Source: Hymenolepis diminuta
Taxonomy: Eukaryota > Platyhelminthes > Cestoda > Cyclophyllidea > Hymenolepididae
Assembly: GCA_900708905.1 (NCBI GenBank)
Contig: CAADRB010000004.1
Span: 1,801,685-1,865,684, forward strand
Length of the DNA stretch: 64,000 bases
Direction: 5' to 3'
Below, one piece after another: positions 48,924 to 59,215 of this stretch. The notes under the pieces were generated by a model. It did not search any database and was not told the DNA's origin. It saw only the letters and a program-made list of their open reading frames with translations. The translations under genes and the position numbers were made by a program. Numbering within the stretch: the stretch's first letter is position 1; each line of letters starts with the position of its first letter.

Positions 48924-51486
48924 GGCCTGATTCTATTAAATTTATAATTTCGTGTTGTATTGATGTTATTTTAGGCTTATTGTATCATCTGGGACTAATT
49001 TCGCGGGGTTTGTTTCTGTTTTAGTAGAATCTTTTGTTAACGACTAGTATAATTGTTTATTGCCTTAAGTCTGTGCGGTTTATGTCTTTAAATACCTCTG
49101 AATTTTAGTTAAATGCTACGGGTTTCTAGAAATGAACTTCTAATATCGTTCTATCCATCGCGAAAACAGAGAGGAGAAGTTAACTTGCTTGAAGCTGCTG
49201 CTGCTGCTGCTGACAACAAATAAATCTTCACTCAAACTATCCTAATTAAATTTATGTTGCGCTGGTATTCGTAAATTGAGAGAGTGGTAGTTTCTGTTTT
49301 TTCAGTGGAAAATTTTGAGAACTACTAGTTTAAATGTTCATTGAAAACCTTATTGCCATTGGTCTGCTCACTTTATATCTTCTGAGTATTTTTCGGTTTG
49401 TACATATTTCTGTAATATAGATGAATTTTTTTAGCTATAAGATTGTATTTACACTAATAATAAACAGAAATTCCACGCTTTTGTCCATATTTCCATAAAT
49501 AAACTGTGCATACTGCTTCGGAAATCACTCGCTACTCCCAAAAAGGGAGGGTAGATATCTCTCAGGTCTTTCTTGAAGAGAGATTAACAGTAGTTAATGC
49601 TGCTGGCAGTAGCCATCTCCTTCAACCAGATCAGAAGAGCGAATAGGTCTTTTCTGAAATTACAAAAATTGCAGTGAAATAAATAAAGTTAAAATGCGAG
49701 GGTCTATCGTCCCAGCAAATTAGTAAGGGGAATATGCACACTTGCATGCATTAGACATGCTTTCTAGTGGACAGAAGGGGTAGTAGAAGTATAACGAACA
49801 CAAAGTTTTAACGAATAATATAGAATTCTCGAGTCTGCTAAGGTGTATTGCTTGATAAAATGGGAATAAGGTGGATATAGGGATTGCGGGAGAAATGTAG
49901 AATCACACAAATTACCCCTTTTGAAATCAGTTAAGTGAGCTGCATAAGCGAAGGAGTGCGAATATGGCTGTGGAAGCCTAAACAATATGTAAACGCACTT
50001 ATCGAGTGTTGTCTCCTATTCATGAAAAATGAACACTGAAGAGGCTGGGGATCCATTAATATCTACAATTGACAACTGTTACTAATATCTTCGTTATGAT
50101 TTGTAAGGAGCATTATAAAATGTAATCTATAAAGAAACATAAAATGGTGAAATAAAATAGATCACAACGTAGACAACCTGCTAATTCAAGAGCTCAAATG
50201 AAAAAGGGTTCTCCTGATTTCCACATTCATTGCCACTATTTATGTTATATTTGCGTGAATTTAGATGTTTCTCCATAATTAAACGTTGTAACACTATTTT
50301 TGGACTCGTAATGCGAAATGAATAAAGCACCAAAGATGAACGGATGCAAAACATAGAACTTTATCAAATATTTTGCATCAATATATTAACAATCTAGAAA
50401 GGAAAGGTTAAGTTACTCTGCCCTTATTAAGTTTATAGATAGGATAGAGATCATGTTAGCAAATAACGTTCAATCAGATTTCAACCGAAAATGTCAACCC
50501 TTTAAATTAAATTCGTATACTTAAGTTTACCTTGTAAGAAATCAACGAGGAGGTGATTTTTAGGTTCTTAATTGGCTGAGATATCTGCAAAATCCCGAAG
50601 CACCATTTAGTCTTCGAGATTGTCCAGGATCTAAATATGACGTGTTGGTGATGTTCATTTAAGAAACACTTCTAATATGGCTTTACTTCATCCTACCCGA
50701 AAATTTATTATGCCTGAGAGATTAATTAAAGGCAGGATACAAAAGCCATAGGAAAATTATTTTAGAGGCTGCTCTGTCATTGAGCATCCAATTAGTGGAA
50801 AGACCAAATGCACTAGTTCTGATGGCGGAATTCGAATTTTTTATTCGGAAAATTCAGTGATGGTACTTTCATACACAAGATAATTAACGAAAAATGCTTT
50901 TCCGAAAGAGTTTTATCATTGCAATAATCTTAACAATACCAATGATAGGCGCACTTATAAGCTTAATGGAAACCGATTTTATTATTCATATATTTTTAAG
51001 GGACTTTAGAGATTTAGCCGTCATTATTGGTTATATATCAGATTTTATGGAAGTTGACCACTTTCGAAGGATATATTTTCAATATTCGTTTCAAACGAAG
51101 ATTTATTGGATAATTTGATGAATAGAATTCGCATAAATTTAATATTTTGAAGAACATATACCTCTTTATCCAACTATTTATAGGTATAATTAACTATATT
51201 TAGTCAGTTATGGACTTTTATTAAGGAAAAGTTTTCATAATTACACTGAACAGAGATCAGTCAAAATGTGAACGTAGTATTTATATTTTACCTAAAGTTT
51301 GGTATTTAAACATCGAATAATTTAAGATGTTAAATAGCTTGTTTACTAAAAATAAATTGAAGTAAATACAGATGTTTAAAACAAATCGGAATGTAACCTA
51401 CATATTGTTTATCTTTCCAACTAAACGATTTGCATTTACTAATATGATTAGGCGCGTTGTATGTGATGGAGTTATGATCTGATAAT
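48924..51486. other. Gene-free stretch between PSMD11 and the ABCG-like gene
   Basis: It contains a short (GCT)n run of about six units at 49193-49212 and otherwise AT-rich non-coding sequence. A hydrophobic 74-codon frame at 50894-51118 has no known relatives and AT-driven composition, so it is not called. No clear TATA box precedes the ATG at 51487. Confidence 0.45.
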
Positions 51487-54400
51487 ATGCTGCGCGCACG
51501 ATCAAAGTTGACAAAACCTGTCAATAAAATGAGGGGTTCTTCACAAAACGACAACGATGTGGAGCTTTCAATGAAGCTTTCTAGTGAACCCGACCTCCAA
51601 TCAATTGCAACTTTACAATCTCAAAATGCATCAGAATGTGCACAAAATGATTTTAATAAATCAATTGAATTTAAGGATCTTGTTTACGCTGTTTTTCAAG
51701 GACGTGGTCTTGGTAAGAATTGCTCTTTTATTTAATTTTTAGAGCCAAAATTTCTTCTTAAATCTGTCTCTGGACATTTTAAAAGCGGTGAACTTGTAGC
51801 ACTGATGGGACCAAGTGGTGCTGGAAAAAGCACATTAATGAACGTTCTTGCAGGATTTAAAACTCGAAATGTTTCTGGTCAAATATTAGTTAATGGAAAA
51901 CCCAGAAATTTAGCATTATTTCGACGGTCGTCTTGTTTCATAATGCAAGATGCTCCTCTTTTATCACAGCTAACTGTTGAGGAGGCGATGACATGTAGTT
52001 CTCAACTGAATCTTCCAAGAAGTTGCCCAGATGATCAAAGGAAGTTGATCGTACGTCAGTTGCATTTACATCTTTTCATTTTTACCCCTTAGATCGAGGA
52101 GATATTACAGACATTGGGTTTATCGGAAACCCGACATACCAAAACATCTGATCTGTCTGGAGGCCAGCGAAAGCGTCTCTCCATTGCTCAAGAAATGATC
52201 AACAATCCACCGATCATGTTTTTCGATGAACCAACGAGGTATTTATTTTTAATAATTACACCGGTTTTTTTTCTTTTTGCATATACAATCTTTATCACTT
52301 GTTTTCAGTGGATTGGATAGTGCTGCTAGTCTTCAATGCATTGCTGCACTGCAAACGATAGCTAAACAAGGCCGAACTGTCGTCTGTACTATCCATCAAC
52401 CCAGCGCAACGGTTTTTGACATATTTGATCAGGTAATTGTCTTCATCATATTATTAGCTAAATGAAAATTAACTTAAATTTATTTTTACCTAAATCCAAG
52501 AGGGGTTTTCAAACCCAATATCCTTTTCTTCAATATTAATTTTTTCTAACATTAATGTTATTTTTATTTCGCATAATTTGCGAAAAGAAATATTTCCGTT
52601 TTGTTCCAGTACTCCAAATTTTAGCACATTCAATGTTCTTTTTCAAATCCGTGCGTTTTAATTCTAATCTAAATGACAGACTCTAGAGTTTCTTTTTTAA
52701 TCAGTTAAAGGGGTTTTGGAATGCTACCTTAAATGGCCGATATTTTGAGCATTTTGAATAGAATAAAGTATTAGTAATTTCCTATGAAATGACATTTACG
52801 AGAAATGTGTTCGATAGTATAAATCGAAAGATTTGTGCATGTTTTCGTGCTTCTTTTTCTTCTGACTATTGGGATAATAGACGTTGCAGTTTTGTTGTTT
52901 TTTTAAACCAAATTAGTAACTTGCCTTAGTTTGCTTCTTCCTTGAGTTGAAACCAAAATGGTTCACCTATATTAAGAAACAGCTTTTTGCCCGAAATTTC
53001 TGAAATAATTCTGGTTTCGCTATTTTGAGTGTTTTTATTGTTATCGAAAGTGTCATGCTGACCACTCATGTTACTTTAGGTATGATTTTATTCACATTAT
53101 GATGAATGCACAAATATTTACTGGAATATTTACAAATACAATGGACAAAACCCAAGAGAAAAATCGGCTCCGTTATTTTACAAAACGAAGAGGTATTAGA
53201 CTTACGATGTGATAGACGTATATCAAGCTACTAATCAATCAATCCACCATTCTTTTCATGTGTCCTTTTTGCAGTATTTTCTTAGTTATTAGTCATTGAA
53301 TGCATATCTTTAATTTTTTAAAGTAGATGATATAGGAATTGGTTATTTTAGATCATCTAGAAGCCTGTAGATTTAAAGCTATAATATTTTAGTGCAAAAT
53401 TGTTTGCAAAAGGAGTGTTCGTCCAGCTTTGAACTCTGTGGTCAAAAAATGAGAAAAAATTCAGCTTCAAATGCTTATTAGGGCTTCCTATGAGATGCAA
53501 TGCATATTCCAAGTCTTAGAGTAGCCTTGCTCTGAAAAATACTTGAAATTTGAGTAATACCTACATCCCAGGTGTCAACGATACTTGTTTCTTAAACTAA
53601 ATGACCACAGCGAAAAAAAAAATATTGCACAAATTTTAAGTATAAAAAAGCCTCTGAATATGGGGTCAGCCACTCCGTAACTTGAAACATTTGCTGCCAT
53701 AACTATTGGCAAATGTGGATTATAGTGATCTAAAAGCATATCTGATTACGGCATAGATTTTAGCTTCTCAAACACTCTTTGGCGGTCAGCAGACCAGGAC
53801 CAACTGGTGTCTTTCTGAGGTAGACGATTCAATAGTCTATGAACTTCACGCAAGCAAGGTAGAAAGCTGCAGTAGTAACTAATTAATCCAAGGAATGAAC
53901 GAAGAGTTTGGACATCGGTCAGAGATGGCATGTCCACAATAGCCCGAATTCGTTCAGAATCAGGATGATGACCTTCGATTAAAAATGAAGCCATGACATT
54001 CGATGGATTTCAAGAACTCACACTTTTCTGGCATCAGATAGAAACCATAATCGGTAATCGGTAACTTATTCACTTGAACTCTTTCTCCGTTCGCCCAACT
54101 ACTATGATTTTGTCCAGATATGTAGCTGTGGCCTTTTTTCCACTAAATATACGGTCTACTATCTGTTGCAGGGGGCTGTTCTCACCCCGAACAGAAGTCT
54201 AGTAAATTGATGGATGTGCCACCGTTGAAAGTTTCGAATGTATCTTCGTGGCTATCATCAAGGGCAAATGGACATATAAAATGAATGCTGCCATTCTTTT
54301 TCGTACAATCACAATTGGGTCGGTCAATTTTGAGTAAGATATCGCTTGTAGGACACCAATTCTTTCAAAATGTGAAGGCTCTTTATCTATGCTGTGTAGC

Positions 54401-57400
54401 AGAGAAGAGAACTAGTCGATTCGGATGGAAAACTGATTTAGCATTTTCTTTCAGGTAGAAATTTACTTTAATTTTCGTGCATTGACCTAGGCTGTCTCTG
54501 TAAAATGAAGAAATTGATGCAATATCGAGGTCACTTATCATATCTATGTTACTAACAGAAAGACTGTGGAATGGAAGATGGGGATTTGGGTCATCAGTTA
54601 GACTTACACTATTTCAGTTTTGGATGTACTGACGGATATCGTTCACTATGCAGTGTTCTGAATGACTTTATCTCTATGTTCCTGAATGAGGATTATTCAA
54701 ACCTGGCTGTCTTGGCCAATAAAATGATGGCCAATAGTTATTTCCAATCTATTTACTGGTAAATATATTTTCAACTTGATAGAACCCGCTAGACTTCATT
54801 ATAGCGAATTGTTACTCTTCCTGATAAACCAGTACTGTATAATGGCTTCTTACCTCATATAATTTATTATTTTTGTTAACATTTGATAAGTCTTAGATAT
54901 TTTTATTTGAAATTATATTAATAATGAATACCAATGCATAATTTACAATTGAGTAAAAAGCAACGGTCAAAATCGAGAATATTCCAAACTTCCCCTATTT
55001 CTGTAGTGTGTTTGCTTCGAAACGCAAATTCCTCTTTAACTTTCTTTTAATTCTACTTTTCATACTTGTGTTTGTCTTTTGGCTATTATCAATAAGAAAA
55101 CATCTGTCCCTTTCAGTGTATTTAACTGAAGGATGACTTTATGCCTTTTCCGAAATCTCTATTCGCATTCTTTTTGAAAGTACGGTGGTTTTCAGCCTTA
55201 AAACCCCTATCTGTCATGTTTAAATGCGTTTATCGATTCTCCCCCTTCTATAACCCTCCCATTTCACTAAAAGTACACTGCACTCATACCCTCACGCACG
55301 TCCTCGTCCGAGCGACTCACACAAACAGTCTGCATTTCCACTCATACACACGCTTGTCTTATATCGGCTCCTACTCTTCCCTCTCATCTCCTTTGTTCCT
55401 CATCTCTCTCTTATGCACTCAAATCCACGTCGCGATTTGTTAAATACATTTTGGCCTAGTTATCTCTTGGTTTCTCTGCTTCAAAACTGTTGTTGCTATA
55501 TGACTGTTCTACCGCCTTAAATAATTTATTACATTGTTCTATTGAGTTGACTTTGAGAGGAATCTAGTGGGGACTGTAACATTAAAACAAAAATAACTAG
55601 TTTTTTCTTTCTCGTGTCTTGGCTATTAGAAGAAACTTCTAATTGAAACGGTTTATTAACCTAAATTAATCAGCTAGTTAACATCCTCTGAACATCATTG
55701 ACATTATCTCAGCAAATCGGTAGACGGAACCTGCCATTCAATTCTCGGAGCAATGGAACATGAAGTGGCGTAAAAAGTGAGAAACTTGAACCCAAAAATC
55801 CAAACCAAATCGAAATGATAAATGGCTCTTCAGATGCTTTATGCGCAACTACCTTTCTGCCTTGCCATTTGCAATAATAACATCATTTTTTGTGTATGGG
55901 TTGTACGTGCCATTAACCATTTGTATGACATGTATCTAAATCTATTGCATTCAAACCAGTTTTTTTTAACATTTGATAATTTTCTTTTACCTTGACATTG
56001 CTGCAAATAAAAGTCACACAAGCAAATGCAAAGTTTTAGTATCTCAAATTAAATTCGGGCAATTGGATGTCAGATTTTCCTCCTGTTTAATACTTCACTC
56101 GACTTCGCTAACATCCTTTTGCTGACTGAGCAGTCAGCGAAGTCGAATGTCTGCACAGGTAAATCGGTCATTGGAAAACAGACAATGAAGCGTTTCACCA
56201 AGAATCAATGAGATTAAATCTTAATGGACGCATGGAATCGATGCGCTTCGGTATCCTCTTAGCCAGTATTTCTAAGAAAGTGTACACAGAACTGTATTCA
56301 TTTTCTGTCATCTTGGGTTTGTCACTAATTTTCACATTCCCACAGGGAAAAATTAAAAGCATTTTACTAGATGAATAATTATTATTTTAAATTTCTCAAC
56401 TTACTAGAAAGGCTGAACTAAACACTGAATAATCTTAGCCTTACGGTTAATCTTGCGGTTCAATAGATCAAAAATCTCTTCCCAGGAAAAAGTGTTTAAT
56501 TCTTCCTACTTCAGGATGGTATTAGCGAATTAATGGAAATTACTCGATCCTATTTCATGCCGTTGGCCTGTTTTGTTTCCTCTTTGAGTCTCACAAACAG
56601 TTGATTTGTCAAAGCTAAAATTACCATCTTGAATGTATTGTGGGAGTTAGTGACTAAAATGTAGGTATTAACAAACAACGGTTCTCAAAATGTAGAACAA
56701 CGGGTTGTGCAAGCCAAACCACGATGAGGATTCAAGCAAGTAGAAGAGATGAGGAACAAGGAAGATGAGTGGAAAGTGTAGGAGCCGGTGTACGACAAGC
56801 CTTTCACGGTGACGGAGCGAGGAGATGAGAGCCGAGCGTACGAGCCAATAAAAGCAAAGCGTGTATGATTGTGTGTGTATGTATGGGTGGAAATACTCGG
56901 AGAATTTGAGTCATTTGGGCTGGGACGGGGGAGTAGATATCAGTGCAGGTGTACTTTTAATGAAATGGGAGGGTTATAGAAAGGCGGAAATCGATAAACG
57001 CGTTTAGACATGACAGATAGGAGCTTTGAATCATAGGGACGTAAAGACATTATTGCTGCTTCGGGATCGAAAAACCGACGTACTTTCACAGAGAATGTGA
57101 ATAAAGAGTAATTTTGGAGAATGCCTAGAGAATTATCCTTCATTATTCTAATCCGAAATGAAATAAGTTTGTTTATGTAAATGCAATTTACTTGTAGATT
57201 TTTTTTATTATCTGTGCTCATTTATTACATCTTTTCAGCTGTACTTTCTCTGTGGCGGAAAATGTATGTATCGTGGTCCTGTAAAGTACCTGGTTCCCTA
57301 TTTAGCTTCCATTGGATTCCAATGTCCAAGATATCACAATCCTTCAGACTTTCGTAAGTCCACTCTCTTTAGTAGCTTAAAATTGTTTACGGGGAATCGG

Positions 57401-59078
57401 ATAAGGCTAGATTCTCGTAATTTGCGTACAAAGCTGAGGTTACATTTTTATATGTTCTGTTTCCAGTAGATGGCAGATGTACTTAGTTGATGAGGTGACA
57501 ACTGGTTTTGACAACTACAAACTTTGATTTAACCTCTATTTCCACTTCCTTTTCTGAATGTTTCATGTCCTGCACATTAGGATTTTTGTTTGAACAGAGC
57601 GCAAAGAATAACGTCGGAACTAGTTTAAATTTTGTGCACTTCCTTTGTCTTCAATTCAGGTGGCTTTTATAGCTTCTCCGATTGTGGTGTTATTGAAAAG
57701 AGGTGTATATTTAAAGCCTGAATATGTTGAGCCTACAATTTCTTGGTGGAAAGTAAATATATGAAAATTTAAAGGAGTAAAATTCATATCTTTTATGAGG
57801 GGATGTGTTTAATAATCCGAAACAAATCATAGCCTAGCTAATCTTCTCGGATATGCAATTCTTCTCTACAACTGACTCATCGAAGCCGATGAAAGTAAGT
57901 TGGGCGTAGATAGTGATCAACAAACTGGCTATCTCCAACACTAAGTTTGAAGAAGTCACCGTGACGTTTGATTCAGGTGCTCCAAGGCCTTTATCCAGAT
58001 TTCCACTTTATCTTTATAGTCCAAATAAAGATTGAACAAATAAAGCACTTTATCTTCAGTTAATATTGTCATAAATCCCATCTTCCTTTGCATAGGTGTC
58101 ACAAGCTATTGAGGTCAGTTTTTGCCAACGTATGCTGAATAAATCCTCCAAATATTCAGCGTTTCGGGGAAAGTTACCCTTGGAGGATTTCCCAGTTGAT
58201 TGTTGTCAAAACGTAATCATCCATTATATCCCTAACCGTAATTGAAACTTCTTAAAATATGAGACAATAAGCCTTCTTAGCAGCACAGTTTCCAATTCTT
58301 TTCTTAGTCGAAGAACAATAGGGCCGTCTCGGTGCGATATTCCACTTCTGTTACCCCTTTATTAGGTAGAATTAATCACTGTGGTTGGCCATTTCACTCA
58401 TTGGCTGTGTTCCAGTGTATATCTAACCCGTGATCTCTGACCTCGCAGACAAACCAGCCAACAATTCAAGTCAATCAGAGATCGAAATTTTGTCAGTAGA
58501 TAACGAATTTCAAATTAAACAGACAGTAGAATTTATAGCCGCCTCCGGAAGGTCAAACAAATTATCTTGTAGTTAAAATGCTGGTCTGCAGTCAGAGGTC
58601 AACGGTTCGAAACCCATCAGTGCAAACACGATGAGCAGACTGGTTAACCACAATGACTGTCCGAGCAATGAAGATAGTGGCGAAACTCGAGTTTTTCATC
58701 AGAGAGACCCCATGATGCCACATATCTACCCTTGGCGAGTATTACAAGACTTTTTCGAAAGGACTCTGAGATTTATTAAATAAATTCGCTAATACTGATA
58801 CGCAATTACCTTTTTCTGTATTTTTAGTGATGGATCTAGCTTCCGTTGAGGATGATCAAAATGCCGCTTCCTCAATTTTACTGACTGCAGTAACCGCTGG
58901 AAGGTTGGAGGATGAATTAAAACGCATTCAGACCTCAGGGACTTCCTCATTCACTGAATCAATGAATGCTGTAGTCCGATTGGTGGTTGATTGTAAAAGT
59001 GACCTTGATTTAGCCAATGCCGATGGAGCCAGCTCATCTGGGAACGATCGAAATGACACATCCATTTTCCGGAAAACA
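51487..59078 (+). CDS. ABCG1-like ABC half-transporter, nucleotide-binding part (3' end missing)
   Basis: ABCG proteins are ATP-driven half-transporters that export sterols, lipids or related compounds and work as dimers. Exons: 51487-51712, 51743-52050, 52093-52238, 52309-52432, 57239-57353, 58828-59078. They join in frame to 390 aa. The ATPase domain is complete: Walker [10 protein letters not shown] (98-106), Q-loop MQD, signature LSGGQ (199-203), Walker [13 protein letters not shown] (219-230) and switch His256 in TIHQPSA. The following blocks [20 protein letters not shown] and YHNPSDF match ABCG1/ABCG4. The first about 60 residues are a low-complexity Ser/Asn-rich leader. The transmembrane half (six helices expected after about residue 390) was not found and may lie beyond 64000. 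Introns 1 and 2 are only 30 and 42 nt, while the fourth is 4.8 kb and full of repeats. Confidence 0.9.
53640..54510 (-). pseudogene. Decayed Ty3/gypsy reverse transcriptase-RNase H fragment
   Basis: On the minus strand, pieces of a gypsy pol can be read in order across several frames. From about 54500 down they are: an [18 protein letters not shown] entry motif, [24 protein letters not shown], a [13 protein letters not shown] piece, then [16 protein letters not shown] catalytic block with YLDK in place of YLDD. Next come [12 protein letters not shown], and the longest open piece (53994-53746) with [31 protein letters not shown] and QKDTSWSWS. Past a stop follow the RNase H start [12 protein letters not shown] and SSYGVADPI. 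Frameshifts, stops and the lost active-site Asp show it is dead. Integrase, protease and LTRs were not seen. It inserted antisense in an ABCG intron. Confidence 0.82.
55128..55443 (+). repeat. Foldback element, left arm
   Basis: This pairs as an inverted repeat with 56705-57145. Shared blocks in order: TGAAGGAT, GCATTCT-TGAAAGTACG, CTATCTGTCATGT, AACGCGTTTATCGATT (one mismatch), CTATAACCCTCCCATTTCA, TAAAAGTACAC, CATACACAC, GGCTCCTAC, TTGTTCCTCATCTCT. The frame at 55141-55443 comes from this repeat and is not a gene. Confidence 0.75.
56099..56146. other. Hairpin at the centre of the foldback
   Basis: The outer stem TCGACTTCGCT (56099-56109) pairs with AGCGAAGTCGA (56136-56146). An alternative, overlapping inner stem GCTGACT (56121-56127) pairs with AGTCAGC (56132-56138) around GAGC. 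Its midpoint, about 56123-56130, lies within about 15 nt of the midpoint of the two long arms (about 56136). Confidence 0.7.
56705..57145 (-). repeat. Foldback element, right arm
   Basis: This is the reverse complement of the left arm, but about 100 bp longer because of an extra GGCTC-initiated segment (about 56800-56880). That segment looks like an internal duplication of the GGCTCCTAC block. The outer end (57145) lies about 95 nt upstream of the ABCG exon at 57239. No obvious target-site duplication was found by eye. Confidence 0.72.
57354..58827 (+). other. Intron 5 of the ABCG-like gene (1.5 kb)
   Basis: GTAAGT donor at 57354 and TATTTTTAG acceptor ending at 58827, phase 1. It contains SINE-like copy D at its 3' end; the acceptor lies only some 35 nt beyond the element. 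I see nothing else. Confidence 0.7.
58555..58795 (+). mobile_element. SINE-like element, copy D
   Basis: A-box-like TTGTAGTTAAAATGCTGG, then a near-perfect Pol III B box GGTTCGAAACCC at about 58604, spaced about 35 nt as in tRNA genes. The body blocks GACTGGTTAACCAC, GATAGTGGCGAAACTCG and GAGAGACCCCATGATGCCAC match copies B and C. The tail is TTTATTAAATAAATT. It sits just before the acceptor of ABCG exon 6. Confidence 0.62.
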
Positions 59079-59194
59079 GTGAGAATTTTTTACACGCATT
59101 TATTTTTTATTATCGAAATTAAATGTTTGGTTGTGAGATTTTTCAATAATGTGCTCTTTGCTAGAGTAGGTATTTGAGATTAATTTATTCGCAG

Positions 59195-59215
59195 GTGTGC
59201 GTCCCTTCGATGAAA
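59195..59215 (+). other. Possible 21-nt micro-exon of the ABCG-like gene
   Basis: After TTTATTCGCAG there are 21 nt in phase 0 (V-C-V-P-S-M-K) followed by the strong donor GTAAGT. The phase suits the exon ending at 59078. No conserved motif supports it, so it may be a chance acceptor/donor pair. Confidence 0.3.

Larger units (their letters stand above)
52433..57238 (+). other. 4.8-kb intron 4 of the ABCG-like gene
   Basis: Donor GTAATT after the CAG at 52432, acceptor CTTTTCAG at 57238, phase 0. It hosts the gypsy pol remnant (53.6-54.5 kb, antisense) and the foldback structure (55.1-57.1 kb). The right foldback arm ends about 95 nt before the next exon. A 63-codon frame at 54571-54762 next to the pol remnant is unexplained. 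Confidence 0.8.

Noticed and set aside
50894..51118. Hydrophobic 74-codon frame before the ABCG-like gene
   Set aside because: Ile/Phe richness follows from AT content; no homology and no promoter.
54571..54762. 63-codon plus-strand frame near the pol remnant
   Set aside because: Could be an ABCG exon or retroelement piece by position, but it matches neither family and the ABCG frame passes over it.
55141..55443. 100-codon frame sharing a peptide-like stretch with 56940-57221 (minus)
   Set aside because: The shared residues come from the inverted repeat DNA itself; no start context, and the frames diverge outside the arms.
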